A stretch of DNA of 52,548 bases from Pseudomonadota bacterium (GCA_021821045.1 JAKACW010000030.1:1-52548), one strand, 5' to 3'. Counted from the stretch's first letter, positions 35,717 through 45,873 are shown. The notes: generated from the letters alone by a model not told the origin. A program made the numbers and translations.

Positions 35717-36319
35717 ATGAGCGAGCAAGCGGCTGATCTACAGCTGGTCGAGCGTGTCAAGCGCGGAGACAAACGCGCCTTCGATGCCCTGGTGTTGAAA
35801 TACGAACGCAAGGTTATCAAATTGGTATCTCGCTACGTACACGATTCTTCTGAAGCGCAGGATGTCGCGCAGGAAGCCTTTCTGAAGGCTTATCGCGCAC
35901 TGCCGAATTTTCGTGGCGACAGCGCCTTCTACACCTGGCTCTATCGTATCTCCATCAACACTGCTAAGAACTATCTGGTTTCCCAAGGGCGCCGTCCTCC
36001 GAGCGCCGACATCGAATTGTCCGATGCGGAACACTATGACAGCGGCGCGGATTTGCGCGATTATGCATCTCCCGAGGAGCATTTGCTCAAGGATGAGGTC
36101 GAACGAACCGTATTAGAAGCGTTGGACGCGTTGCCGGATGATCTTCGCACGGCCATCACCCTGCGGGAAATCGAGGGCATGAGCTACGAAGAGATCGCCG
36201 AAGCCATGGCCTGTCCGGTTGGCACCGTTCGATCGCGGATATTCCGGGCGCGCGAGGCGATCAATACTCGATTGAGTCAGCTGAGCGGAATGGAGCAGTT
36301 CGGAGGCGGCGGTGCTTAG
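35717..36319 (+). CDS. rpoE: Extracytoplasmic stress sigma factor RpoE/AlgU
   Basis: 200 residues with sigma region 2 (about 10-90; DVAQEAFLKAYRALPNFRG, FYTWLYRISINTAKN) and region 4 (about 130-185; REIEGMSYEEIAEAMACPVGTVRSRI). It directs transcription of envelope-stress genes and is held by RseA. GAGGGGG lies before the ATG. It heads rpoE-rseA-rseB-rseC-mucD. Confidence 0.97.
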   Translation: MSEQAADLQLVERVKRGDKRAFDALVLKYERKVIKLVSRYVHDSSEAQDVAQEAFLKAYRALPNFRGDSAFYTWLYRISINTAKNYLVSQGRRPPSADIELSDAEHYDSGADLRDYASPEEHLLKDEVERTVLEALDALPDDLRTAITLREIEGMSYEEIAEAMACPVGTVRSRIFRAREAINTRLSQLSGMEQFGGGGA

Positions 36320-36414
36320 CCGTCAAACGACAGTGCGGCGATTTTTTGTTGCGCAATCATTGCGTACAATTTGGGCAATCTGCAAACTAGCAAAACGTTA
36401 ACGGGATGTGACCT

Positions 36415-37044
36415 ATGACTGAGAAGAGGCTAGAACAACTGTCAGCGTTCATGGATGGTGAGCTGGATGCGGTGGTGTCGAAACCGGTCGTCGATAAAAT
36501 TATGGGTGATGGCGAACTGCGCCAATGTTGGCAACGCTATCATCTGATCGGCGATGTGATGCGAAATACCCTTCCCGGCCGATCCACCTCCAGTGTTGCT
36601 TCCCGCGTTTCCCAGTCCCTCAAGAATGAACCGACCATACTTTCCCCTGAGCCGATCGCCGAGAAAGCGCCGACCGGGACCAAGACCCATCGTCATCCCA
36701 TTGGTTATGCCGTCGCTGCATCGGTGGCGGTGGTTGGGTTTTTGACCGTGGGGCTGGTCTCCAAGCAGGTTGAGCAGGTGCCGGGGTCCGAACTGAGTGT
36801 GGCAAGTGCGCCCGCGGGAACGGTTAACGCGTCAGTGTTGCCCATGGTGGCCACACCGGCCAGCGTCCAGTTGGTCTCGACCGCGGAAGCGGATGCGCAG
36901 TCGGTTGCGCAAGCCCAGGTCTCCCCCAAGTTGCAAGAGTGGGTGTTGAACCACGAGTTTTCTTCCGCAAGCGCGTCGCGCCATGGTGTTCCTCCGAACG
37001 TACGGTTGGTGACGTTCACGGGTGGTGTGCAGACCGAGCGATAA
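36415..37044 (+). CDS. rseA: Anti-sigma-E factor RseA/MucA
   Basis: 209 residues. An N-terminal cytoplasmic sigma-binding domain (LEQLSAFMDGELD...CWQRYHLIGDVMR), one membrane helix (97-115) and a periplasmic C-terminal part that RseB protects and site-1 protease cleaves. The C-terminal SRHGVPPNVRLVTF resembles the periplasmic end of MucA. The 95-base gap before it contains an imperfect palindrome TGCGCAAT-C-ATTGCGTA at about 36352-36368. Confidence 0.93.
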   Translation: MTEKRLEQLSAFMDGELDAVVSKPVVDKIMGDGELRQCWQRYHLIGDVMRNTLPGRSTSSVASRVSQSLKNEPTILSPEPIAEKAPTGTKTHRHPIGYAVAASVAVVGFLTVGLVSKQVEQVPGSELSVASAPAGTVNASVLPMVATPASVQLVSTAEADAQSVAQAQVSPKLQEWVLNHEFSSASASRHGVPPNVRLVTFTGGVQTER

Positions 37045-37098
37045 GCGGCAATATAGTGAGTTTGATCGGCGTAACTCTAACCGTCAGGATGTCGTTGA

Positions 37099-38100
37099 GT
37101 GATTTTTAGGGAAAAAGATTGGGCCTGGGTGTTGCTATTGATTCCGGTCGTTGCGCTGGGGTCGGGGCAGCAGGATACGGTGTTGCGCGACTGGTTGAAC
37201 CGAGTTGCGCGTTCCAATCAGTCCAACAGCTATGAAGGCACGTTCGTTTATCGCTGTGTCGCTGACGTGGTTACGATGAAGATCGTTCACGCCGCCACAG
37301 ACGCGGGCGAGCGAGAACGGCTTGTCTCATTGAGCGGGCCGACCCAGCATATCGTTCATGACGGCGAAGTGATCACGTCCGTTTTTCCGAAAAAGACGAC
37401 CCGATTCCTTGGTCCGGGCGGTGGCGCGCTTTCGATCGGCGGCACCCCGAGCGTCACCGATGAATCGCTGGAGCGAAACTATCAACTCAAAAATGTCGGC
37501 GCCGATCGCATTGCCGGACGACCAACCCAAGTGGTCGAGATTAAACCCAAGGATAAGTACCGTTACGGCTTCAAGCTGTGGTTGGATGACGAAACGTTTT
37601 TAGCGTTGCGCTCCGACATGGTGGATGAAACAGGTCGCATTATCGAGCAGATATTGTTTACCGATATTCAGATGCTCGGAACCCAGGACGCGCTCGCGAA
37701 AGTCGATGCGGCCGAGTGGGGTGTGGCACCGACCGACGCGGCTCAGGTCGATCAACACATGACCCCGGAACGCCAGTTGGTCACTGACGGCGCCAGTCCG
37801 TGGGACGTCACTCAGTTGCCTGAGGGGTTCGCGCTGACGGAGCATGTTTATGCGCTAGATCATCAAGCGCGCACGCCCGAGGGCGAACATTTGCTCTTCA
37901 GTGACGGGCTGGCTTCGGTTTCCATTTTCATCGAGAAATTCGCCGACAATGAAACGCCGTTCAAAGGCGTATCTCGCATGGGTGCGGTCAATGCATTTGG
38001 CACAGTGGTAAATGGCCATCAGGTTACGGTGGTGGGGGACGTGCCGGAAGCGACTGTACGCATGATGGGGCAGTCGGTGACCTTCCGCGCAGCGCAGTAG
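37099..38100 (+). CDS. rseB: Sigma-E regulatory protein RseB/MucB
   Basis: 333 residues from GTG 37099 (AGGA nine bases upstream). Short signal peptide (WAWVLLLIPVVALGSG), a LolA-like N-terminal domain (NSYEGTFVYRC...) and a smaller C-terminal domain (about 220-330). It binds the periplasmic part of RseA and senses lipid or LPS intermediates. There is no lipobox. Confidence 0.93.
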   Translation: MIFREKDWAWVLLLIPVVALGSGQQDTVLRDWLNRVARSNQSNSYEGTFVYRCVADVVTMKIVHAATDAGERERLVSLSGPTQHIVHDGEVITSVFPKKTTRFLGPGGGALSIGGTPSVTDESLERNYQLKNVGADRIAGRPTQVVEIKPKDKYRYGFKLWLDDETFLALRSDMVDETGRIIEQILFTDIQMLGTQDALAKVDAAEWGVAPTDAAQVDQHMTPERQLVTDGASPWDVTQLPEGFALTEHVYALDHQARTPEGEHLLFSDGLASVSIFIEKFADNETPFKGVSRMGAVNAFGTVVNGHQVTVVGDVPEATVRMMGQSVTFRAAQ

Positions 38101-38163
38101 TTCTTTGGAATTTTTTGTGAGAGCAATGCGCCTCCCAGGTGGCGGGGCGCTACAGGTCGTTTT

Positions 38164-38670
38164 ATGGTCAAAGATTTCGTGGAAGAAACAGGAACCGTCG
38201 TGCGCTTGCATGGGGGTTACGCCTGGGTCGAAACCCAACGGCGCAGCACCTGTCAGAGTTGCGAGGTCAACGCGGCATGCGGTTCCGGCGTTCTGAGCCG
38301 CGTTCTCGGTGCGCGACGCTCGAAGGTTCGAGTCCGCAATTCGCTGGACGCCAAAGTGGGAGACCGAGTCGTGTTGGGACTGAACCAGAACGCCATGAGC
38401 CGCGGGGCGCAACTGGTCTATGGCGTGCCACTGCTGGCTATGATCCTGGGGGCTGTGGCGGGCGCGGAACTTGGCCATGCCGTCGATGGACTTAATTCCG
38501 ATTTCGTCGCCGTGACGTTTGCCGCGGCGGGTTTGATTCTGGGAATTAACGTTGTAAAGGCCTATTCGAGACGCTTGGGGCCTGGCTTTTTCGAGCCCGA
38601 GATGCTGCGGTTGGAGTATTCCGCCAGCGTGCGGGGTGGGATCGAGGTCGTCGTGTTGAACGGTCGGTAA
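38164..38670 (+). CDS. rseC: RseC/MucC membrane regulator
   Basis: 168 residues. Cysteines C30, C33 and C39 (CQSCEVNAAC) are in the N-terminal cytoplasmic part, followed by two membrane helices (around 81-100 and 107-127). RseC-like proteins modulate sigma-E and, through the Cys motif, are related to RsxC/SoxR-reducing function. Confidence 0.9.
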   Translation: MVKDFVEETGTVVRLHGGYAWVETQRRSTCQSCEVNAACGSGVLSRVLGARRSKVRVRNSLDAKVGDRVVLGLNQNAMSRGAQLVYGVPLLAMILGAVAGAELGHAVDGLNSDFVAVTFAAAGLILGINVVKAYSRRLGPGFFEPEMLRLEYSASVRGGIEVVVLNGR

Positions 38671-38730
38671 CCGCACCGGTCAAAACGCGAGGCGACGCAT
38701 AACAATCACGCGCATATGAGGATGTGGAGC

Positions 38731-40161
38731 ATGAAGCAGTTGAGTGGTAAGTCGTGGCAAGCATTTTGGGTGTTATTGGCATTGGCGGTGTTCGGCGCGC
38801 AGCAGGCGCATGCTCGTTCGCTGCCTGACTTCGTCGACGTTGTGGAAGCGGCCAAACCCATGGTGGTCAACATCAGCACCACGCAAAAAGTGAAACGCCA
38901 GGTGCCCGGGTTTCCCCATGGGCAACGGCCGCAGATTCCCGAAGGCACGCCCTTCGATGATTTTTTTCGCCGCTTTTTCGGCGACGAGGAGGGCGGCGGC
39001 GAGGAGTTCGATGCCAAGTCGCTGGGGTCCGGATTCATCATCTCCAAGGACGGCTACATCCTGACCAACTTCCATGTGATCAAGGATGCCGATCAGATCA
39101 TTGTGCGCTTGAGCGATCGACGCGAACTCGAGGCCAAGGTGATCGGCGGCGATCAGCGCAGCGATGTAGCGTTGTTGAAAATCGAAGCGGACGATCTGCC
39201 GGTGGCCACAATCGGCGATTCCGGCAAAGTGCGCGTCGGCGAGTGGGTGATTGCCATCGGGTCGCCGTTCGACTTCGAGCACACGGTGACGGCGGGCATT
39301 GTTAGCGCACTGGGACGAAGCCTGCCGAGTGAAAATTACGTGCCTTTCATTCAGACCGATGTGGCGATCAACCCCGGCAACTCCGGCGGCCCGCTCATCA
39401 ATATGGATGGCGAAGTGGTGGGCATTAATGCGCAGATCTTCAGCCGCACGGGCGGATTCATGGGATTGTCATTCACGATCCCGATTAATCTTGCTATGGA
39501 TGTCAAAGACCAGTTGCAGACCAAAGGCAAGGTTGCGCGCGGCTGGCTCGGCGTGTTCATTCAGGATGTGACGCGGGATTTGGCCGAATCGTTCGGCATG
39601 GACAAACCCCAGGGCGCTCTGGTGTCGCGGGTTATCGCGGGCAGCCCGGCCGAGAAAGCCGGCTATGCGGTGGGTGACGTGATCATCGAGTTTAACGGCC
39701 GCGAAGTCGTCAATTCGTCGACCTTGCCGCCGATGGTGGGTGTTACCGAAGTCGGCGCAAAGGTTCCGGTCGTGGTGCTGCGCGACGGCAAAAAGAAAAC
39801 GCTCACGACGACCATCGCCGAGCTGCCGCCGGACGATGAGATTACGGTTGCCGAAGCTGGCGAACCTGAGGAGCAAAAGGTCAACCGCATCGGCGTTACC
39901 GTGAGTGAGCTGACCGCCGAGAGGCGCAAGGAACTAGATATCGCGAAAAACGGCGTCGAAGTGATGTCGGTGGAGTCCGGACCGGCCATGTCGGCCGGGG
40001 TGCGCCGCGGGGATGTCATCCTCAAGATCGACAACAAAGACGTCAAGGACGCCAAACAGTTCGAGGAAATTGTGAAGAAGTTGCCGACCGGCAAGAACAT
40101 CGCCGTGCTGATTCACCGCGGTTCCGGCCCGACGTTTATCGCGATGAAGATTGAAAAGTAG
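38731..40161 (+). CDS. mucD: Periplasmic serine protease MucD (HtrA/DegP family)
   Basis: 476 residues from ATG 38731 (GAGG nine bases upstream); an in-frame ATG at 38716 would add five residues. Signal peptide ends AQQAHA. Trypsin-like domain with triad H115 (NFHVIKD), D145 (RSDVALL) and S218 (GNSGGPL), then two PDZ domains (about 255-345 and 375-470). It degrades misfolded envelope proteins and restrains sigma-E activation. The last gene of the operon, closed by a strong terminator. Confidence 0.95.
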   Translation: MKQLSGKSWQAFWVLLALAVFGAQQAHARSLPDFVDVVEAAKPMVVNISTTQKVKRQVPGFPHGQRPQIPEGTPFDDFFRRFFGDEEGGGEEFDAKSLGSGFIISKDGYILTNFHVIKDADQIIVRLSDRRELEAKVIGGDQRSDVALLKIEADDLPVATIGDSGKVRVGEWVIAIGSPFDFEHTVTAGIVSALGRSLPSENYVPFIQTDVAINPGNSGGPLINMDGEVVGINAQIFSRTGGFMGLSFTIPINLAMDVKDQLQTKGKVARGWLGVFIQDVTRDLAESFGMDKPQGALVSRVIAGSPAEKAGYAVGDVIIEFNGREVVNSSTLPPMVGVTEVGAKVPVVVLRDGKKKTLTTTIAELPPDDEITVAEAGEPEEQKVNRIGVTVSELTAERRKELDIAKNGVEVMSVESGPAMSAGVRRGDVILKIDNKDVKDAKQFEEIVKKLPTGKNIAVLIHRGSGPTFIAMKIEK

Positions 40162-40183
40162 GCAAGCCTATTCGTTCGACGTC

Positions 40184-40212
40184 GAACCCCCGCTGCGCGG
40201 GGGTTCTTTTTT
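40184..40212 (+). terminator. Rho-independent terminator of the rpoE-mucD operon
   Basis: A perfect 10-bp stem GAACCCCCGC/GCGGGGGTTC with loop TGC, followed by six T. It separates mucD from lepA. Confidence 0.95.
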
Positions 40213-40309
40213 GTTGGCACATCAATAGGTTCGTGCCGAAAAGTGCAATTTCGCGCTGGGCGAAAAATCCGCTAGAATTGCGCGTTCGTCGCGACGGCCA
40301 AAATAAACA

Positions 40310-42106
40310 ATGAAGCAAATACGAAATTTCTCGATCATCGCCCACATCGACCACGGCAAGTCCACATTGGCGGATCGATTCATCCAGACCTGTGGCGGCC
40401 TCAGTGAGCGCGAAATGGAAGCCCAGGTGTTGGACTCCATGGACCTTGAGCGGGAACGCGGCATCACCATCAAGGCCCAGAGCGTCACACTCGACTACCA
40501 AGCCTCGGACGGCCAAGTGTACCAGCTCAACTTTATCGACACGCCGGGCCACGTTGACTTCACCTATGAAGTGTCCCGTTCGCTGGCGGCCTGTGAAGGG
40601 GCGTTGCTGGTGGTGGATGCCTCCCAAGGCGTGGAAGCGCAGAGCGTCGCAAATTGTTACACGGCCATCGAGCAGGGTCTGGAAGTGATGCCCGTGCTCA
40701 ATAAGATCGATCTGCCGTCGGCCGAGCCGGAACGGGTGATCGCCGAAATCGAAGATATCATCGGCATCGAAGCCAAGGACGCCCTGCGCGTGAGCGCGAA
40801 AACCGGGGTGGGTGTCAAAGAGCTGCTCGATGAGTTGGTCAAGCGAATTCCCGCGCCCGAGGGCGATCCGAATGGTCCCTTGCAGGCGCTGATCATCGAC
40901 TCCTGGTTCGACAATTATCTGGGCGTCGTGTCGCTGGTGCGCGTCAAGCACGGCTCGCTGGCCGCCAAGGGCAAGATCAAGATCATGTCGACCGGGCGCG
41001 TGTTTCAAGTGGATAAGGTAGGCGTGTTCACGCCCAAGGCCAAGGATCAACCGGTGCTGGAGTGCGGCGAAGTCGGATTCGTCGTGGCAGGGATCAAGGA
41101 AATCGACGGCGCGCCCGTCGGCGATACGATCACCGGCGCGGACAATCCAGCGTCGGCGCCGCTGCCCGGCTTCAAGACCATCAAGCCGCAAGTCTATGCC
41201 GGATTGTTTCCCACCAATTCCGAAGACTACGAGAATTTGCGCGAGGCTTTGGCCAAGCTGCGTTTGAACGATGCCGCGCTGTTTTTCGAACCGGAAACCT
41301 CGCAGGCACTGGGTTTTGGATTCCGCTGCGGTTTTCTCGGCATGTTGCACATGGAGATCGTCCAGGAGCGTTTAGAGCGCGAGTACGATCTGGACCTGAT
41401 CACCACCGCGCCGACGGTCGTATACGAAATCGTGCAGCGCGGCGGCGAGATCATTTACGTCGACAACCCGGCCAAGCTGCCTGACCCGAGCAAGATCGAC
41501 GAAATGCGCGAACCGATAATCACGGCGCACATCATCGTGCCCCAGGCCTATCTGGGCAACGTCATCGGTTTGTGCGTCGAGAAGCGCGGCGCTCAGAAAG
41601 CGATGAAGTTTCACGGCAGCCAGGTGACGCTGGAATACGAGTTGCCGATGAGCGAAGTGGTGATGGATTTCTTCGATCGCCTGAAGTCGGTGAGCCGCGG
41701 GTTCGCCTCGCTGGACTACCAGTTCTCGCGGTTTCAGCCGGCCGACTTGGTGAAGCTCGACGTGCTGATCAACGGCGAGCGTGTCGACGCGCTGTCCGTT
41801 ATTGTGCATCGCGAAACGTCGTATCACCGCGGTCGCGATTTGGTGGAGCGGATGAAAGATCTCATTCCGCGCCAAATGTTCGAAGTGGCGATACAGGCGG
41901 CCATCGGCTCGCACATCATCGCCCGTTCCACCGTCAAGGCCCTGCGCAAGAACGTGCTGGCCAAGTGCTACGGCGGCGACGCCTCGCGCAAGCGCAAGCT
42001 GTTGGAGAAACAAAAGGCCGGCAAGAAACGCATGAAGCAGGTCGGTGCCGTGGAGATTCCGCAAGAGGCGTTCCTCGCCGTATTGGATACAGGAAAGAAG
42101 AAATGA
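40310..42106 (+). CDS. lepA: Elongation factor 4 (LepA)
   Basis: 598 residues, the family length. G-domain motifs: AHIDHGKST (P-loop), DTPGHVD and NKIDLP. The characteristic C-terminal domain ends in [20 protein letters not shown]. It back-translocates or assists ribosomes under stress and in assembly. ATGA overlap with lepB follows. Confidence 0.98.
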   Translation: MKQIRNFSIIAHIDHGKSTLADRFIQTCGGLSEREMEAQVLDSMDLERERGITIKAQSVTLDYQASDGQVYQLNFIDTPGHVDFTYEVSRSLAACEGALLVVDASQGVEAQSVANCYTAIEQGLEVMPVLNKIDLPSAEPERVIAEIEDIIGIEAKDALRVSAKTGVGVKELLDELVKRIPAPEGDPNGPLQALIIDSWFDNYLGVVSLVRVKHGSLAAKGKIKIMSTGRVFQVDKVGVFTPKAKDQPVLECGEVGFVVAGIKEIDGAPVGDTITGADNPASAPLPGFKTIKPQVYAGLFPTNSEDYENLREALAKLRLNDAALFFEPETSQALGFGFRCGFLGMLHMEIVQERLEREYDLDLITTAPTVVYEIVQRGGEIIYVDNPAKLPDPSKIDEMREPIITAHIIVPQAYLGNVIGLCVEKRGAQKAMKFHGSQVTLEYELPMSEVVMDFFDRLKSVSRGFASLDYQFSRFQPADLVKLDVLINGERVDALSVIVHRETSYHRGRDLVERMKDLIPRQMFEVAIQAAIGSHIIARSTVKALRKNVLAKCYGGDASRKRKLLEKQKAGKKRMKQVGAVEIPQEAFLAVLDTGKKK

Positions 42107-42885
42107 GTTTCGATTTCGCGACGATTATGTTTATCGCCACGCTGGTGACTGGCGGGATCTGGGCCCTCGACGCATGGCTGTGGGCGCCCAAGCGAGTGGC
42201 GGCGGAGGGCGATGAGCACAAGGAACCGCTGGTCGTGGAATACGCCAAGGCGTTTTTCCCCGTTATTCTGATCGTGCTGCTGTTGCGCTCGTTCTTGGTC
42301 GAACCGTTTCGCATTCCTTCAGGTTCCATGATGCCGACCTTGCTGGACGGCGATTTCATTTTGGTGAACAAGTTCTCCTATGGCATTCGGTTGCCGGTGA
42401 TCAACAAGAAGGTCATCGGCCTGGGTGAGCCCGAGCGCGGCGACGTCGTGGTGTTTCGCTTTCCGCGCGATCCCCGCGTCGACTACATCAAGCGCATCGT
42501 GGGCTTGCCGGGCGATATCGTGACCTATCGGGACAAAGCCGTGTACATCAACGGGGAGCCCGTGCAGCAGGAAGTGCAGGGAACCTATGTCGGTGAGGGC
42601 ACGGCATTTGCTGCGACCGGCGCCAGCCTGCGCACGGAAACCCTCGGCGACGTGAGGCATGAAATTCTAATAACGCCCGAAAAGCACGATGGGAATTACG
42701 AGGTGCGGGTTCCGGCCGGTCACTACTTCGTCATGGGCGATAATCGGGACAACAGCAACGACAGCCGGTTTTGGGGCTTTGTCCCGGACGAAAACCTTGT
42801 TGGCCGGGCGTTTATGATCTGGATGAACCTGGATATGGAAGACAAACGGGTGCGGTGGGACCGAATCGGCGACTCGATTGAGTAA
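42103..42885 (+). CDS. lepB: Signal peptidase I
   Basis: 260 residues. Two N-terminal membrane helices, then the catalytic Ser in PSGSMMPTL (S75) and Lys in [12 protein letters not shown] (K130), with [16 protein letters not shown] near the end. It cleaves Sec/Tat signal peptides at the inner membrane. Start overlaps the lepA stop; a long frame open upstream lies inside lepA and is not used. Confidence 0.97.
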   Translation: MSFDFATIMFIATLVTGGIWALDAWLWAPKRVAAEGDEHKEPLVVEYAKAFFPVILIVLLLRSFLVEPFRIPSGSMMPTLLDGDFILVNKFSYGIRLPVINKKVIGLGEPERGDVVVFRFPRDPRVDYIKRIVGLPGDIVTYRDKAVYINGEPVQQEVQGTYVGEGTAFAATGASLRTETLGDVRHEILITPEKHDGNYEVRVPAGHYFVMGDNRDNSNDSRFWGFVPDENLVGRAFMIWMNLDMEDKRVRWDRIGDSIE

Positions 42886-42954
42886 TTGGACAATGAATCC
42901 GATAACTTAGGAGACTTTTTTGGGCGTTGCCCCGACCACGTAAAAAGGTGACCC

Positions 42955-43353
42955 ATGATTCGAGCCTACACATCACCGAAATATCAGCGCGGATTGACCA
43001 TCTGGGGTTGGATTCTCACGCTCGGCCTCATTGCCTTTTTCGCGAAAGTCGTGCTGGCCCTTTATCCGATGGTGTTCAATCATTTCAAAGTGAAATCCCA
43101 CCTGACGAATTTGGCGAAGCAGCAGGGCGCGGCGACCATGTCCAAGGCGGAAATCATCGATAATCTGCGCAAGCGTTTTGAGGTGGATAACGTTGAGTTC
43201 ATCGACGCCGCAAAGCAGATCAAGATCGAAGAGAAGCCGAAAGAGAAAAAACGTATAATCCGCATCGAGTACGAAGTGCGGCAGAATTTTCTAGGCAATT
43301 TTTTCATCGTGGGTGATTACACGGACACCCATGTCGAGGTGGCGACGGATTGA
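42955..43353 (+). CDS. DUF4845 membrane protein
   Basis: 132 residues. One N-terminal membrane helix (GWILTLGLIAFFAKVVLALY) with a short cytoplasmic tail and a periplasmic domain of about 90 residues. It matches DUF4845, always seen between lepB and rnc in many gammaproteobacteria; function unknown. Its stop overlaps the rnc start. Confidence 0.88.
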   Translation: MIRAYTSPKYQRGLTIWGWILTLGLIAFFAKVVLALYPMVFNHFKVKSHLTNLAKQQGAATMSKAEIIDNLRKRFEVDNVEFIDAAKQIKIEEKPKEKKRIIRIEYEVRQNFLGNFFIVGDYTDTHVEVATD

Positions 43354-44039
43354 AGCGCAAGACGGAAACATTACAACAGCAAATAAACTATCGCTTTCAG
43401 AAACCCGCCCTTGTCGAACGGGCGCTGACTCACCGCAGCGCCAACAGCAAACACAACGAACGCCTCGAATTTCTCGGCGATGCCGTGCTGGGTTTGGTTG
43501 TCGCCGCCGATCTGGTCGAGCGTTTCCCCAAAGCCACCGAAGGTCAACTCAGCCGCTTGCGCGCATCGCTGGTCAAGGGGCAGACCCTCGCCGCCGTGGC
43601 CAAGACGCTGGAACTCGGCGATATGCTGGCTCTCGGCTCGGGTGAGCTGAAAAGCGGCGGATTCCGTCGCGATTCCATTTTGGCCGGTGCGCTGGAAGCG
43701 GTGTTCGGCGCGGTGTATCTTGACGGCGGATTGGATGCGGTTCGCGACGTCATTCTGCGATTACTGCAGGACAAGATTCAAGGGATCTCTCCCGATGCGT
43801 TGGAGAAGGATCCCAAGACCCAACTGCAGGAGTACCTGCAAGCGCTGAAGCGGCCGCTGCCGATCTATACCTTGCTGGAGACCACCGGCGCCGCCCACAA
43901 GCAGACATTCAAGGTGGCATGCGAGGTGGATGGCATGGCCGAACCGACGGTCGGAACGGGTAACAGCCGCCGCGCCGCGGAGCAGGAAGCGGCCGCGCAG
44001 GCACTTGACGCATTGCACGAGGGTAATAGGAAAAAATGA
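43350..44039 (+). CDS. rnc: Ribonuclease III
   Basis: 229 residues from TTG 43350, which overlaps the previous stop. Signature ERLEFLGDAVL carries the metal-binding acidic residues; a C-terminal dsRNA-binding domain (about 150-225) ends in the NSRRAAEQEAAAQAL motif. It processes rRNA and double-stranded RNA. The rnc-era-recO order is standard, with 4-base overlaps throughout. Confidence 0.97.
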   Translation: MKRKTETLQQQINYRFQKPALVERALTHRSANSKHNERLEFLGDAVLGLVVAADLVERFPKATEGQLSRLRASLVKGQTLAAVAKTLELGDMLALGSGELKSGGFRRDSILAGALEAVFGAVYLDGGLDAVRDVILRLLQDKIQGISPDALEKDPKTQLQEYLQALKRPLPIYTLLETTGAAHKQTFKVACEVDGMAEPTVGTGNSRRAAEQEAAAQALDALHEGNRKK

Positions 44040-44950
44040 CCATGACTCCGCCTTTTCACTGTGGCAACGTCGCCCTCATCGGACGCCCGAACGTGGGGAA
44101 GTCGACGCTACTCAACCGTATTTTGGGGCAAAAGCTCAGCATTACGTCCAACAAACCGCAGACCACGCGCCTGCCGATACGTGGCATCAAAACGACGGCG
44201 ACCCACCAGGCGATTTTCGTCGACACGCCCGGCGTGCACCACTTGCGCGGCAAGCGAGCATTAAATCGCCTGATGAATCGGGCGGCGGTCAGTGCGCTGA
44301 TGGACGTCGACGTGATCGTCCTCGTGGTCGAAGCGGGGAAGTGGACCGATGAAGACGATCTTGTGTTGTCCTACATCGCGACGAACGAGGGCGTTCCAGT
44401 GGTGGTGGCCATCAACAAAGTCGACAAGCTGGAAGACAAATCGGCGTTGCTGCCGTTGATCGCCGAACTCAAGGACAAAGTCAAAACCGAGCATATCGTG
44501 CCCTTGTCGGCGCGCACCGGCAAAAACGTCGACCAGTTGGAGTCCGTCATTGCGTCGCTGCTGCCCGAAGGGCCGGCGGTCTTCGGCGAGGACGAGCTTA
44601 CCGATCACAACATGCGCTTCCTGGCGTCGGAAATCATTCGCGAGAAATTGACTCGCAACTTGGGTCAGGAGCTGCCCTATGCGGTGGCCGTCGAGATCGA
44701 GAAATTCAGTGAAGCCAACGGCGTGATGGATATTCACGGGCTGATTTGGGTCGAGCGCGATTCCCAAAAGGCCATCGTCATTGGCAAGGAAGGCGCGACG
44801 CTGAAGAAAGTCGGGACCGAAGCGCGGCAGGACATGGAGCGCTTGTTCGGCGGCAAGGTCATGCTGCACCTGTGGGTGAAAGTCAAAGAAGACTGGGCCA
44901 GCAACGAGCGGTTCTTGCAGGGGCTGGGGTTTAAAGAGGATGGCAAGTGA
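44036..44950 (+). CDS. era: Era GTPase
   Basis: 304 residues. GRPNVGKST (G1), DTPG (G3) and NKVD (G4) in the N-terminal GTPase domain, and a C-terminal KH domain (about 205-290; IVIGKEGATLKKVGTEARQ). It binds 16S rRNA near its 3' end during 30S maturation. Confidence 0.98.
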   Translation: MTMTPPFHCGNVALIGRPNVGKSTLLNRILGQKLSITSNKPQTTRLPIRGIKTTATHQAIFVDTPGVHHLRGKRALNRLMNRAAVSALMDVDVIVLVVEAGKWTDEDDLVLSYIATNEGVPVVVAINKVDKLEDKSALLPLIAELKDKVKTEHIVPLSARTGKNVDQLESVIASLLPEGPAVFGEDELTDHNMRFLASEIIREKLTRNLGQELPYAVAVEIEKFSEANGVMDIHGLIWVERDSQKAIVIGKEGATLKKVGTEARQDMERLFGGKVMLHLWVKVKEDWASNERFLQGLGFKEDGK

Positions 44951-45714
44951 GCGCGACCCGGCAGGTGTTGCAGGCCGGATTTATCTTGCACCATCGGCCT
45001 TATAGCGACACCAGCCTGCTGTTGGAAATCTGGACCCGCGACCACGGCCGGCGCGGTCTGATTGCCCGCGGCGCGCGGCGCGGCAAATCTCCCCTGGCCG
45101 GGTTGCTGCAGCCCTTCAAGGCGCTAAGTCTGTCTTGGACGGGGCGCGGCGACCTGGCGACCCTGACTGGCGCCGAGCCCCGCGGTTCTCTGCCGCCGAT
45201 TCCGGGCTCGCGTTTGATTTCCGGGCTCTATCTGAACGAGCTGCTCTATCGTTTGTGCCAACGCCACGATCCTCACCCGCAACTGTTTGATGCATACGAA
45301 CTCGCTTTGGCGGCGTTGGCAACGGATGCCGATGAAACCCCCGGGCTACGCCGGTTCGAAAAGACATTGTTGGCGGAAATCGGCTACGGCCTGGCGGTAG
45401 CTAGAGAATGCGACAGCGGCGGCCCGATCGAGCCGCAGCAGCAGTATGCCTATCTGCCGGACCGAGGGCCGCAGGCGGTACGCGGCCAGACCATCCCGCG
45501 GGATACGATTGTCGTGAGCGGGCGTACCTTGCTGGCCATCGAGCGGGACGCGTTCGACGATATCGCCGTGGCGGGCGAGATCAAGCGGCTCATGCGCGGC
45601 GTGCTCGATTACCACTTGGCGGGTCACGCCCTGGTGAGCCGCCGCTGGCGCGCGTCGCTGGCCCAATTGGAAAGCGACGATGCATCGCGGAAGGATCCGC
45701 TCCGACCGACATAG
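44947..45714 (+). CDS. recO: DNA repair protein RecO with a REP-derived C-terminus
   Basis: 255 residues from GTG 44947, overlapping the era stop. N-terminal OB-fold (AGFILHHRPYSDTSLLLEIWT), helical centre with YLNELLYRL. RecO helps RecR load RecA on SSB-coated gaps. The last ten or so residues (DASRKDPLRPT) are encoded by a REP arm (45684-45703), so the natural C-terminus seems to have been altered by insertion of a REP element. Confidence 0.95.
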   Translation: MSATRQVLQAGFILHHRPYSDTSLLLEIWTRDHGRRGLIARGARRGKSPLAGLLQPFKALSLSWTGRGDLATLTGAEPRGSLPPIPGSRLISGLYLNELLYRLCQRHDPHPQLFDAYELALAALATDADETPGLRRFEKTLLAEIGYGLAVARECDSGGPIEPQQQYAYLPDRGPQAVRGQTIPRDTIVVSGRTLLAIERDAFDDIAVAGEIKRLMRGVLDYHLAGHALVSRRWRASLAQLESDDASRKDPLRPT

Positions 45715-45747
45715 CGCCTGTATTGTGGGAGCGGATCCTTCCGCGAT
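45684..45747. repeat. REP pair overlapping the recO 3' end, 20-bp perfect inverted repeat
   Basis: ATCGCGGAAGGATCCGCTCC at 45684-45703 and its exact complement at 45728-45747, with a 24-base centre containing the recO stop codon. The first arm is coding. The arms face outward compared with most other pairs (CGCGAT ends at the outside). Confidence 0.88.
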
Positions 45748-45801
45748 TCCCCACCGCATTAACGCCGCCTGATCCGCGCCTACTGTGAACCGCACTGGGC
45801 T

Positions 45802-45826
45802 GTGGAAGCGGTTTCTTACCGCGATT
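45802..45826 (+). repeat. Solitary REP-like arm variant
   Basis: GTGGAAGCGGTTTCTTACCG followed by CGATT, between recO and pdxJ, without partner. It is the last REP copy seen in the window; none was found in the integrated element. Confidence 0.7.
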
Positions 45827-45873
45827 CCCCGCCCGCTCAATCGCGCAATGACGGGTCATTTTGGGTCCTGTGC

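Noticed and set aside
42103-42885. Longer LepB starting at 41572
   Set aside because: The extension is inside lepA in another frame and is not signal-peptidase-like; ATG 42103 overlaps the lepA stop in the usual way.
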